Positions 1-6,637 of a stretch of DNA of 12,300 nucleotides are shown here, piece after piece. This DNA is from an uncultured Clostridia bacterium. GTDB lineage: Bacteria; Bacillota; Clostridia; Christensenellales; CAG-917. The stretch lies in assembly GCA_947589635.1 (NCBI GenBank), contig CANQCC010000040.1:1-12300 (forward strand), given 5' to 3'. Position 1 is the first letter of the stretch. Each line of letters starts with the position of its first letter. Position numbers and translations under genes: made by a program. Below the pieces are notes generated by a model. It did not search any database. It had not been told where the DNA came from and saw only the letters and a program-made list of their open reading frames with translations.

Positions 1-51
1 CCGCGACTTTCACCTTGGCAAGGTGACACTCTACCACTGAGTCACTCCCGC
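1..51 (-). tRNA. tRNA-Gly (anticodon GCC), 3' part cut by the window edge
   Basis: Read on the minus strand from 51, the sequence opens with the acceptor strand GCGGGAG. A D arm follows with stem ACTC/GAGT around AGTGGTA, then an anticodon arm TCACC-TTGCCAA-GGTGA whose seven-base loop carries GCC at 19-17. The variable region and the start of the T stem follow before the window ends. The T loop, the 3' acceptor strand and any CCA lie outside. A well-placed sigma-A promoter sits just upstream at 96-68. GCC decodes GGC and GGU glycine codons. Confidence 0.93.
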
Positions 52-67
52 AAACGATTGCCCTATT

Positions 68-96
68 ACTATATCAAAAGCGCGGTTGTTTGGCAA
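68..96 (-). promoter_or_regulatory. sigma-A promoter for the tRNA-Gly gene
   Basis: On the minus strand the -35 is TTGCCA (96-91), the spacer is 17 bases, and the -10 is TATAGT (73-68). A start near 61 would give a leader of about ten bases before the tRNA 5' end at 51, which is normal for a tRNA gene. The spacing and both boxes fit the consensus well, but activity is inferred. Confidence 0.7.
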
Positions 97-106
97 CAAC
101 TTTTTT
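85..106 (+). terminator. Plus-strand terminator-like hairpin between ispA and tRNA-Gly
   Basis: GTTGTT (85-90) and AACAAC (95-100) form a six-base-pair stem around TGGC, followed on the plus strand by six T residues (101-106). It therefore looks like a terminator for plus-strand transcription, yet no plus-strand gene leads into it. On the minus strand the same stem is preceded by A residues and followed by CGCGCTTTT, which makes a weak terminator at best for ispA. It overlaps the -35 box of the tRNA promoter. Confidence 0.35.
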
Positions 107-163
107 GCAATTTGGTCAAAATATGTGCGAGCGGCTTTATGCCTGTCTGCCGCCACGCGTATG

Positions 164-952
164 TCACTTGGCTCTGTTCGCGACGGTTTGAGCGAATGAG
201 ACGAGAGGGCCTTGCAGCATAGCCGCGACAGCTGTAGCCCTGTCAAGGCAGGACGCCATAAGCGCGTCCGCCCTCTCTCTTCCCGAGAGCGCCACAATTC
301 CGTCTCCGTCAAGGATGTCGTCGGAGATCTGAAATAGCAACCCGAGCGCCTTGCCGTAATCCGTTACAAGCCCGAGGGCCTTGTCCGAGGCTCCCGCAAG
401 GATCGCGCCCGCCCTGAGCGCGCCCAAAATCAACGCGCCCGTCTTTTTTTCGCACATCGCAAGATAAGCCGTCTCGCCATCTATGCCCGCAAGTTCCGTC
501 GCCTGTCCGTGCGCCATGTCCGCCGCCGCCGAAGATATCTCCTTTGCGGCAAGGCAAAATTTTTCGCCAAAGCGGGCGCAACCGCCCGCCAAGTGATCGA
601 AGGAGAGGCTCAACAATAAATCTCCCGCCAAAATGGCGTTCGCCTCGCCGAAAGCGACGTGGGCGGAGGGCTTCCCCCTCCTTGTGGCAGCGTTGTCCAT
701 GGCGGGCAGATCGTCGTGCACAAGCGAGTAGCAATGCACAAGTTCTATCCCCGCGGCAAGCGCAAGCAGCTGTTCTTCCTCGCAATTTCCGCCCGCGGCA
801 AGCGCGCCGAGATATACGCAGACAGGACGTATCCTCTTGCCTCCGTCAAGGGCGCAATAGCGCGCGACCTCGTCAAGGCGGGAGGTATCCCCGTCAAGCA
901 GCGCCGCAAGATATTTTTCGAATTTTGACAAAAACTCCGCTTTATCAATCAT
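164..952 (-). CDS. ispA: Polyprenyl (farnesyl/geranyl) diphosphate synthase, unusual short C-terminal region
   Basis: Chain-elongating trans-isoprenyl diphosphate synthase, joining isopentenyl diphosphate to an allylic diphosphate to make C10-C15 precursors for quinones and undecaprenyl carrier lipids. From ATG at 952 it is 262 residues, against about 290-300 in the family. The first aspartate-rich motif DDLPAMD is at 80-86, followed by RRGKP; the substrate-contact region GGKRIRP is at 37-43; the second motif FQISDDILD ends at 215. After that motif the usual segment with GKxxGxDxxxxKxTY is absent, and the sequence passes straight to a stretch resembling the next helix (ALSGRERADAL). It is last in the asp23 unit, behind xseB. 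A TTG at 982 directly follows the xseB stop and would add ten residues. I prefer the ATG because of family N-termini, although its ribosome site is weak. The family call is firm; activity is less certain. Confidence 0.88.
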   Translation of the reverse strand: MIDKAEFLSKFEKYLAALLDGDTSRLDEVARYCALDGGKRIRPVCVYLGALAAGGNCEEEQLLALAAGIELVHCYSLVHDDLPAMDNAATRRGKPSAHVAFGEANAILAGDLLLSLSFDHLAGGCARFGEKFCLAAKEISSAAADMAHGQATELAGIDGETAYLAMCEKKTGALILGALRAGAILAGASDKALGLVTDYGKALGLLFQISDDILDGDGIVALSGRERADALMASCLDRATAVAAMLQGPLVSFAQTVANRAK

Positions 953-982
953 TTTCGCGCAGATAAAATGCCTTTTGTGCAA

Positions 983-1201
983 TCAGTCAAGTTCGAATTG
1001 TTGCGTGATGTTGTTGATGTCGTCCACAAGCAGCGCAAGTTTGCCCTTCTCCGCTTTGAGGCTTTCAAAGCAGAGCTTGCTGAGTTCTACCCCGCGCTTA
1101 AAGTCCTCGACGGCTTCGTCAAGAGGGACGTCGCCTTCAAGCTTTTTGACGACGGCTTCAAGCTCTTTGAGATTCTCTTCGAATTTTTTTATTTCCGCCA
1201 T
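983..1201 (-). CDS. xseB: Exodeoxyribonuclease VII small subunit
   Basis: This 72-residue protein is of normal family length. It is highly charged and alpha-helical, with the pattern FEENLKELEAVVKKLE then a PLDEAVEDFKRGVEL block typical of XseB, which wraps as coiled coils around the XseA stalk. Exonuclease VII degrades single-stranded DNA to oligonucleotides in the cytoplasm during repair. The start at 1201 has a strong GGAGG five bases upstream. It follows xseA by 89 bases, a gap in which I see no convincing terminator, so the two are probably cotranscribed. Its TGA abuts a possible TTG of ispA. Confidence 0.93.
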   Translation of the reverse strand: MAEIKKFEENLKELEAVVKKLEGDVPLDEAVEDFKRGVELSKLCFESLKAEKGKLALLVDDINNITQQFELD

Positions 1202-1290
1202 AATTTCCTCCGAAATCAGTCGCTGTTAAATTTTATCGATAATTTTGGTCGTTTGCCGCGCTGACCGCATATTTTTGCTTGCGGTCTTAC

Positions 1291-2502
1291 TCAATTTTTT
1301 GTCGCGTCGTCGATAAGTTCTATACCGGTAACGCGCGCCGAAACGCTTCCGTCCCGCCCCGTGGCTTTTATGTCGTCACCCACTTTGAGGGAGCGCACGC
1401 TGCCCACGGTCTTATCCCCCGCCTGCAGCCTGAAGTAGCCTCGGCTTAGCACCTTGAGAGGGCTCAGTCCGTCCAGCTTCTGGGCGAGCAACTTGCAGAC
1501 GTTTTCGGCGTTTATCACCTTGAGTTCCACGCTTTTGCGAGCGGAGGAGAGATATCTTTCCACCCTACGCTCTCTGTCCGCATAGAAGGACGTAGCCTTT
1601 ACGCGCAACTTGTTGAAGGCAAGCTGAGCCTGAGAGGTCTTGCGCTCGAAGATGCGCCGCGCGCTTAAAGCAAGCCTCGACGCGTCCTGCCTGACCGCGC
1701 GCACAAGCTCATAGAAGTCGTACGCGACCAGCTCTCCCGCGGCGGTAGGCGTGGCGGCGCGGGCGTCAGCAACAAAGTCGCAAAGAGAAAAATCCGTCTC
1801 ATGCCCGACCGCGGACACGACGGGAGTATCCATCATATAGACCGTGCGCACAAGTTCCTCGTCATAAAAGGGCGCTAGGTCCTCAAGCGAGCCGCCGCCG
1901 CGCGCGATGACTATGACGTCGTATCCAAGCGCGTCCACCCTCTTGAGCACGCCGGATATCTCGTGAGCGGCGCCCTCTCCCTGCACGCGCACGTCGCGCA
2001 AAACTATATTGATTATGGGATTTTTGCGGCGAATCGTAGTCACGATGTCCCTTATCACCGCGCCCGTTTTGGACGTGACGACAAGCACGTTGCCCACGTA
2101 TTGCGGAATGGGCTTTTTGTGCGCGTCGTCAAACAAGCCTTCCTTAAGCAACTTCTCCTTGAGGCGTTCGAATTCAAGCGCGAGCATGCCCTGCCCGACA
2201 GGCTCTATCGAAGTGGCTTGCAAACTTAACCTTCCGCCCTTCGCCCAATAGTCGAGCGAGCCGCGCACTATTACGCTTTCGCCGTCCTTGGGATTGTAGG
2301 TCTTGCGCGCGTAAAAGCACACGCATTGCAGCTGAGAATTTTTGTCCTTAAGCGTGAAATATGCGTGCTGGCCGCTGTACTTGAACCCGGAGACCTCGCC
2401 GAAAACCTCCAGCCCTTGAAAAACGGGGGAGTCCATGCACGCCTTTATGGCGGCGCCGACCTCGGATACGGTCAATGTCTTTTCGGAAAAAGGATATTGC
2501 AT
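1291..2502 (-). CDS. xseA: Exodeoxyribonuclease VII large subunit
   Basis: Catalytic subunit of exonuclease VII, 403 residues, a normal length. An N-terminal OB-fold (about 8-105, with VSEV, GEVSGFKYSGQHAYFTLKD) binds single-stranded DNA. The nuclease domain follows, with IARGGGSLEDL (199-209) and the signature AVGHETD at 231-237 running through DFVAD and ATPTAAGE to 257. A long charged helical stalk follows (about 265-345), and the chain ends with LSPLKVLSRGYFRL and a small beta domain. It starts with ATG at 2502, 22 bases after the nusB stop. No good ribosome site is visible there, so coupling to nusB is likely. In many Firmicutes folD lies between nusB and xseA; here it does not. Confidence 0.96.
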   Translation of the reverse strand: MQYPFSEKTLTVSEVGAAIKACMDSPVFQGLEVFGEVSGFKYSGQHAYFTLKDKNSQLQCVCFYARKTYNPKDGESVIVRGSLDYWAKGGRLSLQATSIEPVGQGMLALEFERLKEKLLKEGLFDDAHKKPIPQYVGNVLVVTSKTGAVIRDIVTTIRRKNPIINIVLRDVRVQGEGAAHEISGVLKRVDALGYDVIVIARGGGSLEDLAPFYDEELVRTVYMMDTPVVSAVGHETDFSLCDFVADARAATPTAAGELVAYDFYELVRAVRQDASRLALSARRIFERKTSQAQLAFNKLRVKATSFYADRERRVERYLSSARKSVELKVINAENVCKLLAQKLDGLSPLKVLSRGYFRLQAGDKTVGSVRSLKVGDDIKATGRDGSVSARVTGIELIDDATKN

Positions 2503-2524
2503 ATCGTTATGCGGGGCTGCCGCC

Positions 2525-2947
2525 CTACCCTCTCATGGTTTTGAGGATCTTGGCAAGCACGCCGTTTACAAATTTGCCCGATTTTTCAGAGCCGAATTTT
2601 TTTGCGAGGGATACGGCCTCGTTGATTATTACCGCGTCGGGGACTTCGGCGCGTTCAAGCTCGTACACGGCAAGTATGAGCGCCGCAAGGTCGGGGCGAT
2701 ATATCCTGTCCACGCTGTACGTCTTGTTTTTGGAATCGTATCCTTCCTTAACGGCCTCAGCGACGACGCCTTTCACGCGGTCGAAATTGTCCGCTATGCC
2801 GTCGTAGGTGGACTTGATGTACAACTTGTCGTCATCAGTGAGGTTTGCGCCCAAAAGCATAAGCGACAGCGTTTCGTCGTTTTTCACGCCGTAAAAGGTA
2901 TATTCAAAGACAAGCTGAAAAACACATTCTCTTGCGACTCTTCTCAT
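2525..2947 (-). CDS. nusB: Transcription antitermination factor NusB
   Basis: Small all-helical RNA-binding protein that, with NusE (ribosomal protein S10), recognises boxA RNA and promotes antitermination of rRNA operons. The 140-residue length fits. The N-terminus RRVARECVFQLVFEY is the NusB arginine-rich opening. The C-terminal part contains DLAALILAVYELER, VPDAVIINEAVSLAKKFGSEKSGKFVNGVLAKI, the most conserved stretch of the family. The start ATG at 2947 has GGAG six bases upstream and lies 12 bases after the asp23 stop. The asp23-nusB pairing is the usual Firmicutes context. Confidence 0.95.
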   Translation of the reverse strand: MRRVARECVFQLVFEYTFYGVKNDETLSLMLLGANLTDDDKLYIKSTYDGIADNFDRVKGVVAEAVKEGYDSKNKTYSVDRIYRPDLAALILAVYELERAEVPDAVIINEAVSLAKKFGSEKSGKFVNGVLAKILKTMRG

Positions 2948-2959
2948 ATCATGCTCCGC

Positions 2960-3274
2960 TTATTGCTCCGCGTCGACGCTTATCACGTCCACATTGACGC
3001 TGTTGACTTTGTATTTGGTGGACGCCTCGATGCGCGTCTTGACCCTCTCCTGAAGGGTAGCGACAGTGGACGGCACGCTGAAACCGAGCGCGATGTTGAC
3101 TGAAATGTCCACCTGCACTTTTTCGTTTTGCAAAAAGCTTACCCTGACGGCCTCCTTAGCGCGTTTGCCCTCTCTAAGACTTATGCCGCCGACTTCAAGC
3201 GCGGCGTCGCGGGCGAGCGCGGTGATGACCTTTGAAAAAACTTCGAGATTTTGTACCGTGCTTTTGTCTGCCAT
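2960..3274 (-). CDS. Asp23/Gls24 family protein (YqhY-like, DUF322)
   Basis: A 104-residue member of the Asp23/Gls24 family. It carries the family core EVFSKVITALARDAALEVGGI near 11-31, then the alternating VQVDISVNIALGFSVPS strand region and the C-terminal VNSVNVDVISV. No membrane segment or signal is visible. In Bacillus the neighbour homologue YqhY is linked to acetyl-CoA carboxylase and fatty acid control. Here accB and accC are absent from this spot, so that link is only inference. It is first in its unit: a consensus sigma-A promoter lies at 3321-3293 and GGAGG five bases before the ATG, giving a leader of only about a dozen bases. Confidence 0.9.
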   Translation of the reverse strand: MADKSTVQNLEVFSKVITALARDAALEVGGISLREGKRAKEAVRVSFLQNEKVQVDISVNIALGFSVPSTVATLQERVKTRIEASTKYKVNSVNVDVISVDAEQ

Positions 3275-3292
3275 ATTCGCCTCCGATTGAAA

Positions 3293-3321
3293 AGTATAAC
3301 ATAATTAAAAAATTATATCAA
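3293..3321 (-). promoter_or_regulatory. Sigma-A promoter of the asp23-nusB-xseA-xseB-ispA unit
   Basis: The minus strand reads TTGATA (3321-3316), a 17-base AT-rich spacer, then TATACT (3298-3293). The predicted start near 3286 falls just before the GGAGG at 3284-3280, so the leader would be very short. The box begins immediately after the spoIIIAH terminator, which separates the housekeeping genes from the sporulation genes. Confidence 0.8.
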
Positions 3322-3322
3322 C

Positions 3323-3350
3323 AAAAAAAGGCGGCCGGGCCGCCTTTTTT
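3323..3350 (-). terminator. Intrinsic terminator after spoIIIAH
   Basis: GGCGGC (3330-3335) and GCCGCC (3339-3344) form a perfect six-base-pair G+C stem with a three-base loop. It is flanked by seven A residues (3323-3329) and six T residues (3345-3350). In the minus direction the A run reads as a U tract, so it ends the spoIIIA transcript just after the stop at 3363. The symmetry would let it work in both directions. Confidence 0.92.
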
Positions 3351-3362
3351 GCACGCGCTTTT

Positions 3363-3860
3363 TTACGCGTAGTTGAGCACTCTAACATCGGTCGTCTTGC
3401 ACTTTGCCTCGTCGACCACGATCGCAAGTATTCTGTTTGCCTCGTCAGCGGTCAGAGGTTCGCCGTCGACGACCACGGTTATGCCGCCGTCGCCAATGGT
3501 GACTATCGCGTCTACATAGCCCCTCGCCTTTATCGCGGTCTCAAGCGCAAGTTCCTTTTCCATCCTGCTTACGATGTCCATTTTCTGCTTTTCCGCGTTC
3601 TCCTTTGCGGAAGCGGAGCTTGTTTCGGAGCCTATTATGGCGTCGAGGTATAAAAACTCGGATTCTCTTGTCGCCTCTCTGTCGCTGCGCGCGGCGGCAA
3701 AGAAAGTCTGAGTCACCGTGCCGACGTCGCCCAAAGTCGGCGCGTCGTTCTTTGATGAAAGCTTGTCGCTGAGCACAAAGTTAAGCACTCCGGTCGTGAC
3801 AAGCAGGACTACCATGATGGACAACACAAGTATCTTTTTGGTTTTGGGTTTGACTTTCAT
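3363..3860 (-). CDS. spoIIIAH: Stage III sporulation protein AH
   Basis: Mother-cell protein whose ring-building (EscJ/FliF-like) domain binds SpoIIQ from the forespore, linking the two membranes in the SpoIIIA-SpoIIQ channel. The 165-residue protein has a basic N-terminus, one membrane segment at about 9-30, a charged alpha-helical linker (about 50-105), and a C-terminal domain (about 106-165) with the strand pattern VDAIVTIGDGGITVVVDGE and a following helix, as in the family. It is shorter than the Bacillus protein (about 218). GGAGG lies five bases before the ATG. It is last in the operon and followed by a strong terminator. Confidence 0.93.
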   Translation of the reverse strand: MKVKPKTKKILVLSIMVVLLVTTGVLNFVLSDKLSSKNDAPTLGDVGTVTQTFFAAARSDREATRESEFLYLDAIIGSETSSASAKENAEKQKMDIVSRMEKELALETAIKARGYVDAIVTIGDGGITVVVDGEPLTADEANRILAIVVDEAKCKTTDVRVLNYA

Positions 3861-3884
3861 ATATTCCTCCTATATGCTCGAAAT

Positions 3885-4280
3885 TCACTTGCGGCTGAAG
3901 ACGTTGACTATCTGTCTGTCAACGCCGAGCGCGGTCGCGGCCGCGTCAAGAAGCCTGAGCCTTACCGTGATATTGTCCGCTCCGTCCGCGATTATAAGCA
4001 CGCCTTTTACGACGTCCTTGTCCGAAGTTATCATGACTTCCACTTTGCCCGCGCCATCGATGTTGCCAAGTATAGCTCCAAGTCTTTGCTCCTCGCTTGT
4101 CATGACCTGTACGTCCTCGGTTTTGGACTGCCTTGACGTCATCACGGTAGAGTATATGATAAGCCCTATCGCGATTATGAATATCACGGCGATAATTTGT
4201 ATGTTTTTTATTTTGCCGAGGCGCTTGAAAAATGCGCCTATCTTGCCCTCCGAACCCTTTCTTTCATCCTCAATTTGCAT
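3885..4280 (-). CDS. spoIIIAG: Stage III sporulation protein AG, minimal form
   Basis: Ring-forming component of the SpoIIIA channel. At 131 residues it is much shorter than the Bacillus protein (about 229). The N-terminal cytoplasmic tail (1-26) is followed by one membrane segment (about 27-45), and the ring-building domain spans about 63-131: RLGAILGNIDGAGKVEVMI, then VKGVLIIADGADN, then an LRLLDAAATALGV helix and VNVF strand, all typical of SpoIIIAG. In most family members a long insertion separates the VMI strand from KGV; here only about six residues (TSDKDV) join them. The ATG at 4280 overlaps the spoIIIAF end by 11 bases, which points to translational coupling. Confidence 0.93.
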   Translation of the reverse strand: MQIEDERKGSEGKIGAFFKRLGKIKNIQIIAVIFIIAIGLIIYSTVMTSRQSKTEDVQVMTSEEQRLGAILGNIDGAGKVEVMITSDKDVVKGVLIIADGADNITVRLRLLDAAATALGVDRQIVNVFSRK

Positions 4281-4725
4281 ATTCCTCTCCTTTTAAGACG
4301 ACTTTTATATATTGCGGCGCTATGCGCATGCTATCCTCGATCGCTTTAGTCGCGGCCTCCTCGCCGCCCTCGCAAGGCTTATCGAGGCATATGACAAGCC
4401 TGACCCCTCCGTCTTCCGAGACAAACGCGGACGCCGAAGCCGATATCCCGCTTTCTTCAAGAGCTTTCTCGGCGGCGGTCTCCATTCTTGAAAGATAGGC
4501 GCTTATTATCTCGCTCTCGTACGCAGCGTCCGCCTCAATAGTCTCCGACGCGGAAAAACCTGCGCCTCCTTTTATCAGTCCCGGAAGAGGCGCGGCTATT
4601 GAAAAGACCACCAGCAGCGAGAATGCGCCCCTGACGTATTTCGCCGTCTTGCCTTCGGGCAGCACTATCTCAAGCAATATCCCAAGGCAGATCACGCCGA
4701 CAATGGATATTATCCAGCCCTTCAT
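4270..4725 (-). CDS. spoIIIAF: Stage III sporulation protein AF
   Basis: Membrane component of the SpoIIIA complex, 151 residues (about 206 in Bacillus). Two hydrophobic segments at about 4-22 and 32-50 are separated by the characteristic LPEGKTAKYVR loop. The rest is a soluble domain with a charged helix (about 62-92) and a C-terminal beta/alpha part ending in YIKVVLKGE, consistent with the ring-building-like fold reported for SpoIIIAF. An excellent GGAGGAG site fills the nine-base gap after spoIIIAE. Its end overlaps spoIIIAG. Confidence 0.9.
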   Translation of the reverse strand: MKGWIISIVGVICLGILLEIVLPEGKTAKYVRGAFSLLVVFSIAAPLPGLIKGGAGFSASETIEADAAYESEIISAYLSRMETAAEKALEESGISASASAFVSEDGGVRLVICLDKPCEGGEEAATKAIEDSMRIAPQYIKVVLKGEEYAN

Positions 4726-4734
4726 ATCTCCTCC

Positions 4735-6051
4735 TTACAGCATGTTGCAACTGCCTATAAGCGCCATCAGCAGCAAAAAGAACATGAACGCCGCGCCCGC
4801 AAGCGCCGTGACAAGCAGGTTTATGTTTTTTGCAACTCCGCTCAAAAGAGACGCCACGCGGCCGTCGCCTATCGGCTCCGCAATGGCGGCGACAAGCCTC
4901 AACGTCAGCGAAAATATCACCACCCGCACAAGCGGAAAAGCGACCGTGCATACAAGGATTATCACTCCGGTATATCCAAGCGCGTTTTTTGTCAGCACAA
5001 GCGAGGCGCTTAAAAGATCCATGCCGTCGGACAGATACCCGCCGAGTATGGGCACATAGCTTGACAGCGCAAACTTCGCGACGTTGAAGCCGAATTTGTC
5101 CACGACTCCGCCCGCTACGCCCTGCACGGTCAAAAAAGTGCCGAACAGCCCGAAAACTATGCCGATAAGCCAGCTCGAAGAGGACTTCACCAGCTTTGTC
5201 AGCTTGTCCAGTTTTACGTTTGAGGACAAATTTCCCACTACGCCGAATATCACTGTCGCGATAAACGCGGGGACTATCACGGCGGACACAAGTTTGATTA
5301 TCATCGCGCTCAGCGCCGCCATGTACGGCGAAAACGTCGCCGCCGTAGTCGCGCCTCCAAGCATGGACGTGAGAGTGAGCAGCGCGGGCAGGATTGCGCC
5401 CGCAAACCGCGTGAGGCCGTCCACAGTGTCCGTCACCGTGCGCGTCACGCCTATTATCCCCGTCATAAGCACGACCACTATGGCGCTGTAACACACTATG
5501 TGCACGACTTCCGTAGTCTGATTGCGCAAAAAATCTCCCGTCAGCCCGCCCAACATATTCTTGAGCAGACAGATGATGATTATCGCGACGGCGGAGGGCA
5601 AAAATCCGAGGAAGTACTTGCCAAGAGTAGCCCCCAAAGCGTTTGCGAACTCCGTAAAGAAGTTGCGGGAACTTCCCGAAACAAGGCTTTTCAAAAGCGC
5701 TTTGACGTCGTAGGTCCCCACCGCGTAGGATTGCTCGTCCGCAAGCGACTTGAGATAGCTTTCAAGCTCGTCAAGATCGAGCCCGTCTATGGCGTCGTCC
5801 ACGGACTGCCCAAGCTGCTTTTCGATCTCCTCTTTGCTGTTGGCGTCGCCGGCGTACGCAAGGTCAAAATCGCAAAAAAAGACGTTTATCAAGCACAAAA
5901 TCGCAGATAAAGCAAGCGTTATGCAAATTGCGACAAGAATTTTGCGCTTGCGCCTTTTTCCCTTCCCCGCCTGTATGGATGAGGGATCGCAAAGCCTTTC
6001 AAGCCTTACGGCGGGCGTATCATATTTGCGATCGAACGGTCTTTTCGTCAT
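4735..6051 (-). CDS. spoIIIAE: Stage III sporulation protein AE
   Basis: Large polytopic membrane protein of the SpoIIIA complex, thought to form part of the transport channel. It has 438 residues. Residues 1-37 are a basic tail, 38-67 a hydrophobic, signal-like segment ending AYA, and 70-125 an acidic helical domain. At least six membrane segments follow, at about 148-168, 184-201, 216-235, 245-275, 293-315 and 355-382, with a final one near 411-435. Motifs such as GVVGNLSSNVKLDKLTKL and SYVPILGGYLSDG are typical of the family. Its ATG at 6051 overlaps the spoIIIAD stop (ATGA). No good ribosome site is visible, so coupling is likely. The basic N-terminal tail is longer than usual. Confidence 0.95.
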   Translation of the reverse strand: MTKRPFDRKYDTPAVRLERLCDPSSIQAGKGKRRKRKILVAICITLALSAILCLINVFFCDFDLAYAGDANSKEEIEKQLGQSVDDAIDGLDLDELESYLKSLADEQSYAVGTYDVKALLKSLVSGSSRNFFTEFANALGATLGKYFLGFLPSAVAIIIICLLKNMLGGLTGDFLRNQTTEVVHIVCYSAIVVVLMTGIIGVTRTVTDTVDGLTRFAGAILPALLTLTSMLGGATTAATFSPYMAALSAMIIKLVSAVIVPAFIATVIFGVVGNLSSNVKLDKLTKLVKSSSSWLIGIVFGLFGTFLTVQGVAGGVVDKFGFNVAKFALSSYVPILGGYLSDGMDLLSASLVLTKNALGYTGVIILVCTVAFPLVRVVIFSLTLRLVAAIAEPIGDGRVASLLSGVAKNINLLVTALAGAAFMFFLLLMALIGSCNML

Positions 6052-6434
6052 ATATTTACAAGCGCTGTGACGACGTCTATAAGCGCCGTGACTATGGATA
6101 TACTCATCAAAAAGATGACTATCTTTCCGCCGAATTGCAGCTTTTCGGCAATCGACGCGCAACCCGCGTCCGTCGCGACGGAAGCCGAATATTCCGTAAG
6201 ATAGCCTATGCCGATTATCTTGAGCACCGCCTCGAAAATGCTTCCGTCGACGCCGCTCTTTTTGACTATGCCGTCAAAGGCGAGGATGACGTCCTGAAGC
6301 GCGCCGAGCATGGTTATCACCATGACTATTCCCGTGGCGATCGTGGCGAAGACCGCAAATTCCGGCTTCGCGCTTTTAAGCAGCAGCACGACCGCAACGC
6401 CTATTATGGCTATCCCGACAAGTCTGAATATCAT
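6048..6434 (-). CDS. spoIIIAD: Stage III sporulation protein AD
   Basis: Small polytopic membrane protein of the SpoIIIA complex, 128 residues, the usual length. Hydrophobic segments lie at about 3-20, 26-48, 66-80 and 102-126. Family patterns seen are the opening MIFRLVGIAIIG, KPEFAVFATIATGI, GIGYLTEYSASVATDAGC and EKLQFGGKIVIFLMSISI. The true start is the ATG at 6434, which shares its first base with the spoIIIAC stop (TGATG). Upstream residues in the same frame are out-of-frame spoIIIAB/AC sequence. It probably pairs with SpoIIIAC. Confidence 0.94.
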   Translation of the reverse strand: MIFRLVGIAIIGVAVVLLLKSAKPEFAVFATIATGIVMVITMLGALQDVILAFDGIVKKSGVDGSIFEAVLKIIGIGYLTEYSASVATDAGCASIAEKLQFGGKIVIFLMSISIVTALIDVVTALVNI

Positions 6435-6631
6435 CAGTTGAGAGCAAGCAGCGAACGCAGGGTGTCGAACAACCCTCCGAGCATGTCGATGACAAGCGTC
6501 GCGACAATGATAAGCCCCGCAAGCGTCGCGAAAGTCGCAATCTCGTCGCGATCGCTCTTCTTCAGGATGACGCAGACTATCGCCGTCAACAGCCCGACCC
6601 CCGCGATCTTCAAAATGATTCCCGTATCCAT
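6434..6631 (-). CDS. spoIIIAC: Stage III sporulation protein AC
   Basis: Tiny membrane protein of 65 residues, matching the family. It has two hydrophobic helices at about 5-23 and 32-52 joined by a KKSDRDE loop. Both helix and loop sequences resemble those at the start of SpoIIIAD, to which AC is related. GAGG lies just ahead of the ATG at 6631, only six bases after the spoIIIAB stop. It belongs to the membrane part of the SpoIIIA channel. Confidence 0.93.
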   Translation of the reverse strand: MDTGIILKIAGVGLLTAIVCVILKKSDRDEIATFATLAGLIIVATLVIDMLGGLFDTLRSLLALN

Positions 6632-6637
6632 ACTCCC

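Noticed and set aside
1263..1286. GACCGCA/TGCGGTC inverted repeat between xseA and xseB
   Set aside because: The seven-base-pair stem has no U tract on the minus strand, so I do not call a terminator; xseA and xseB are expected to be cotranscribed.
4670..5494. Minus-strand 274-codon frame inside spoIIIAE/AF
   Set aside because: It is in another frame of spoIIIAE, rich in arginine, histidine and cysteine, with no family match; the spoIIIAE frame is certain.
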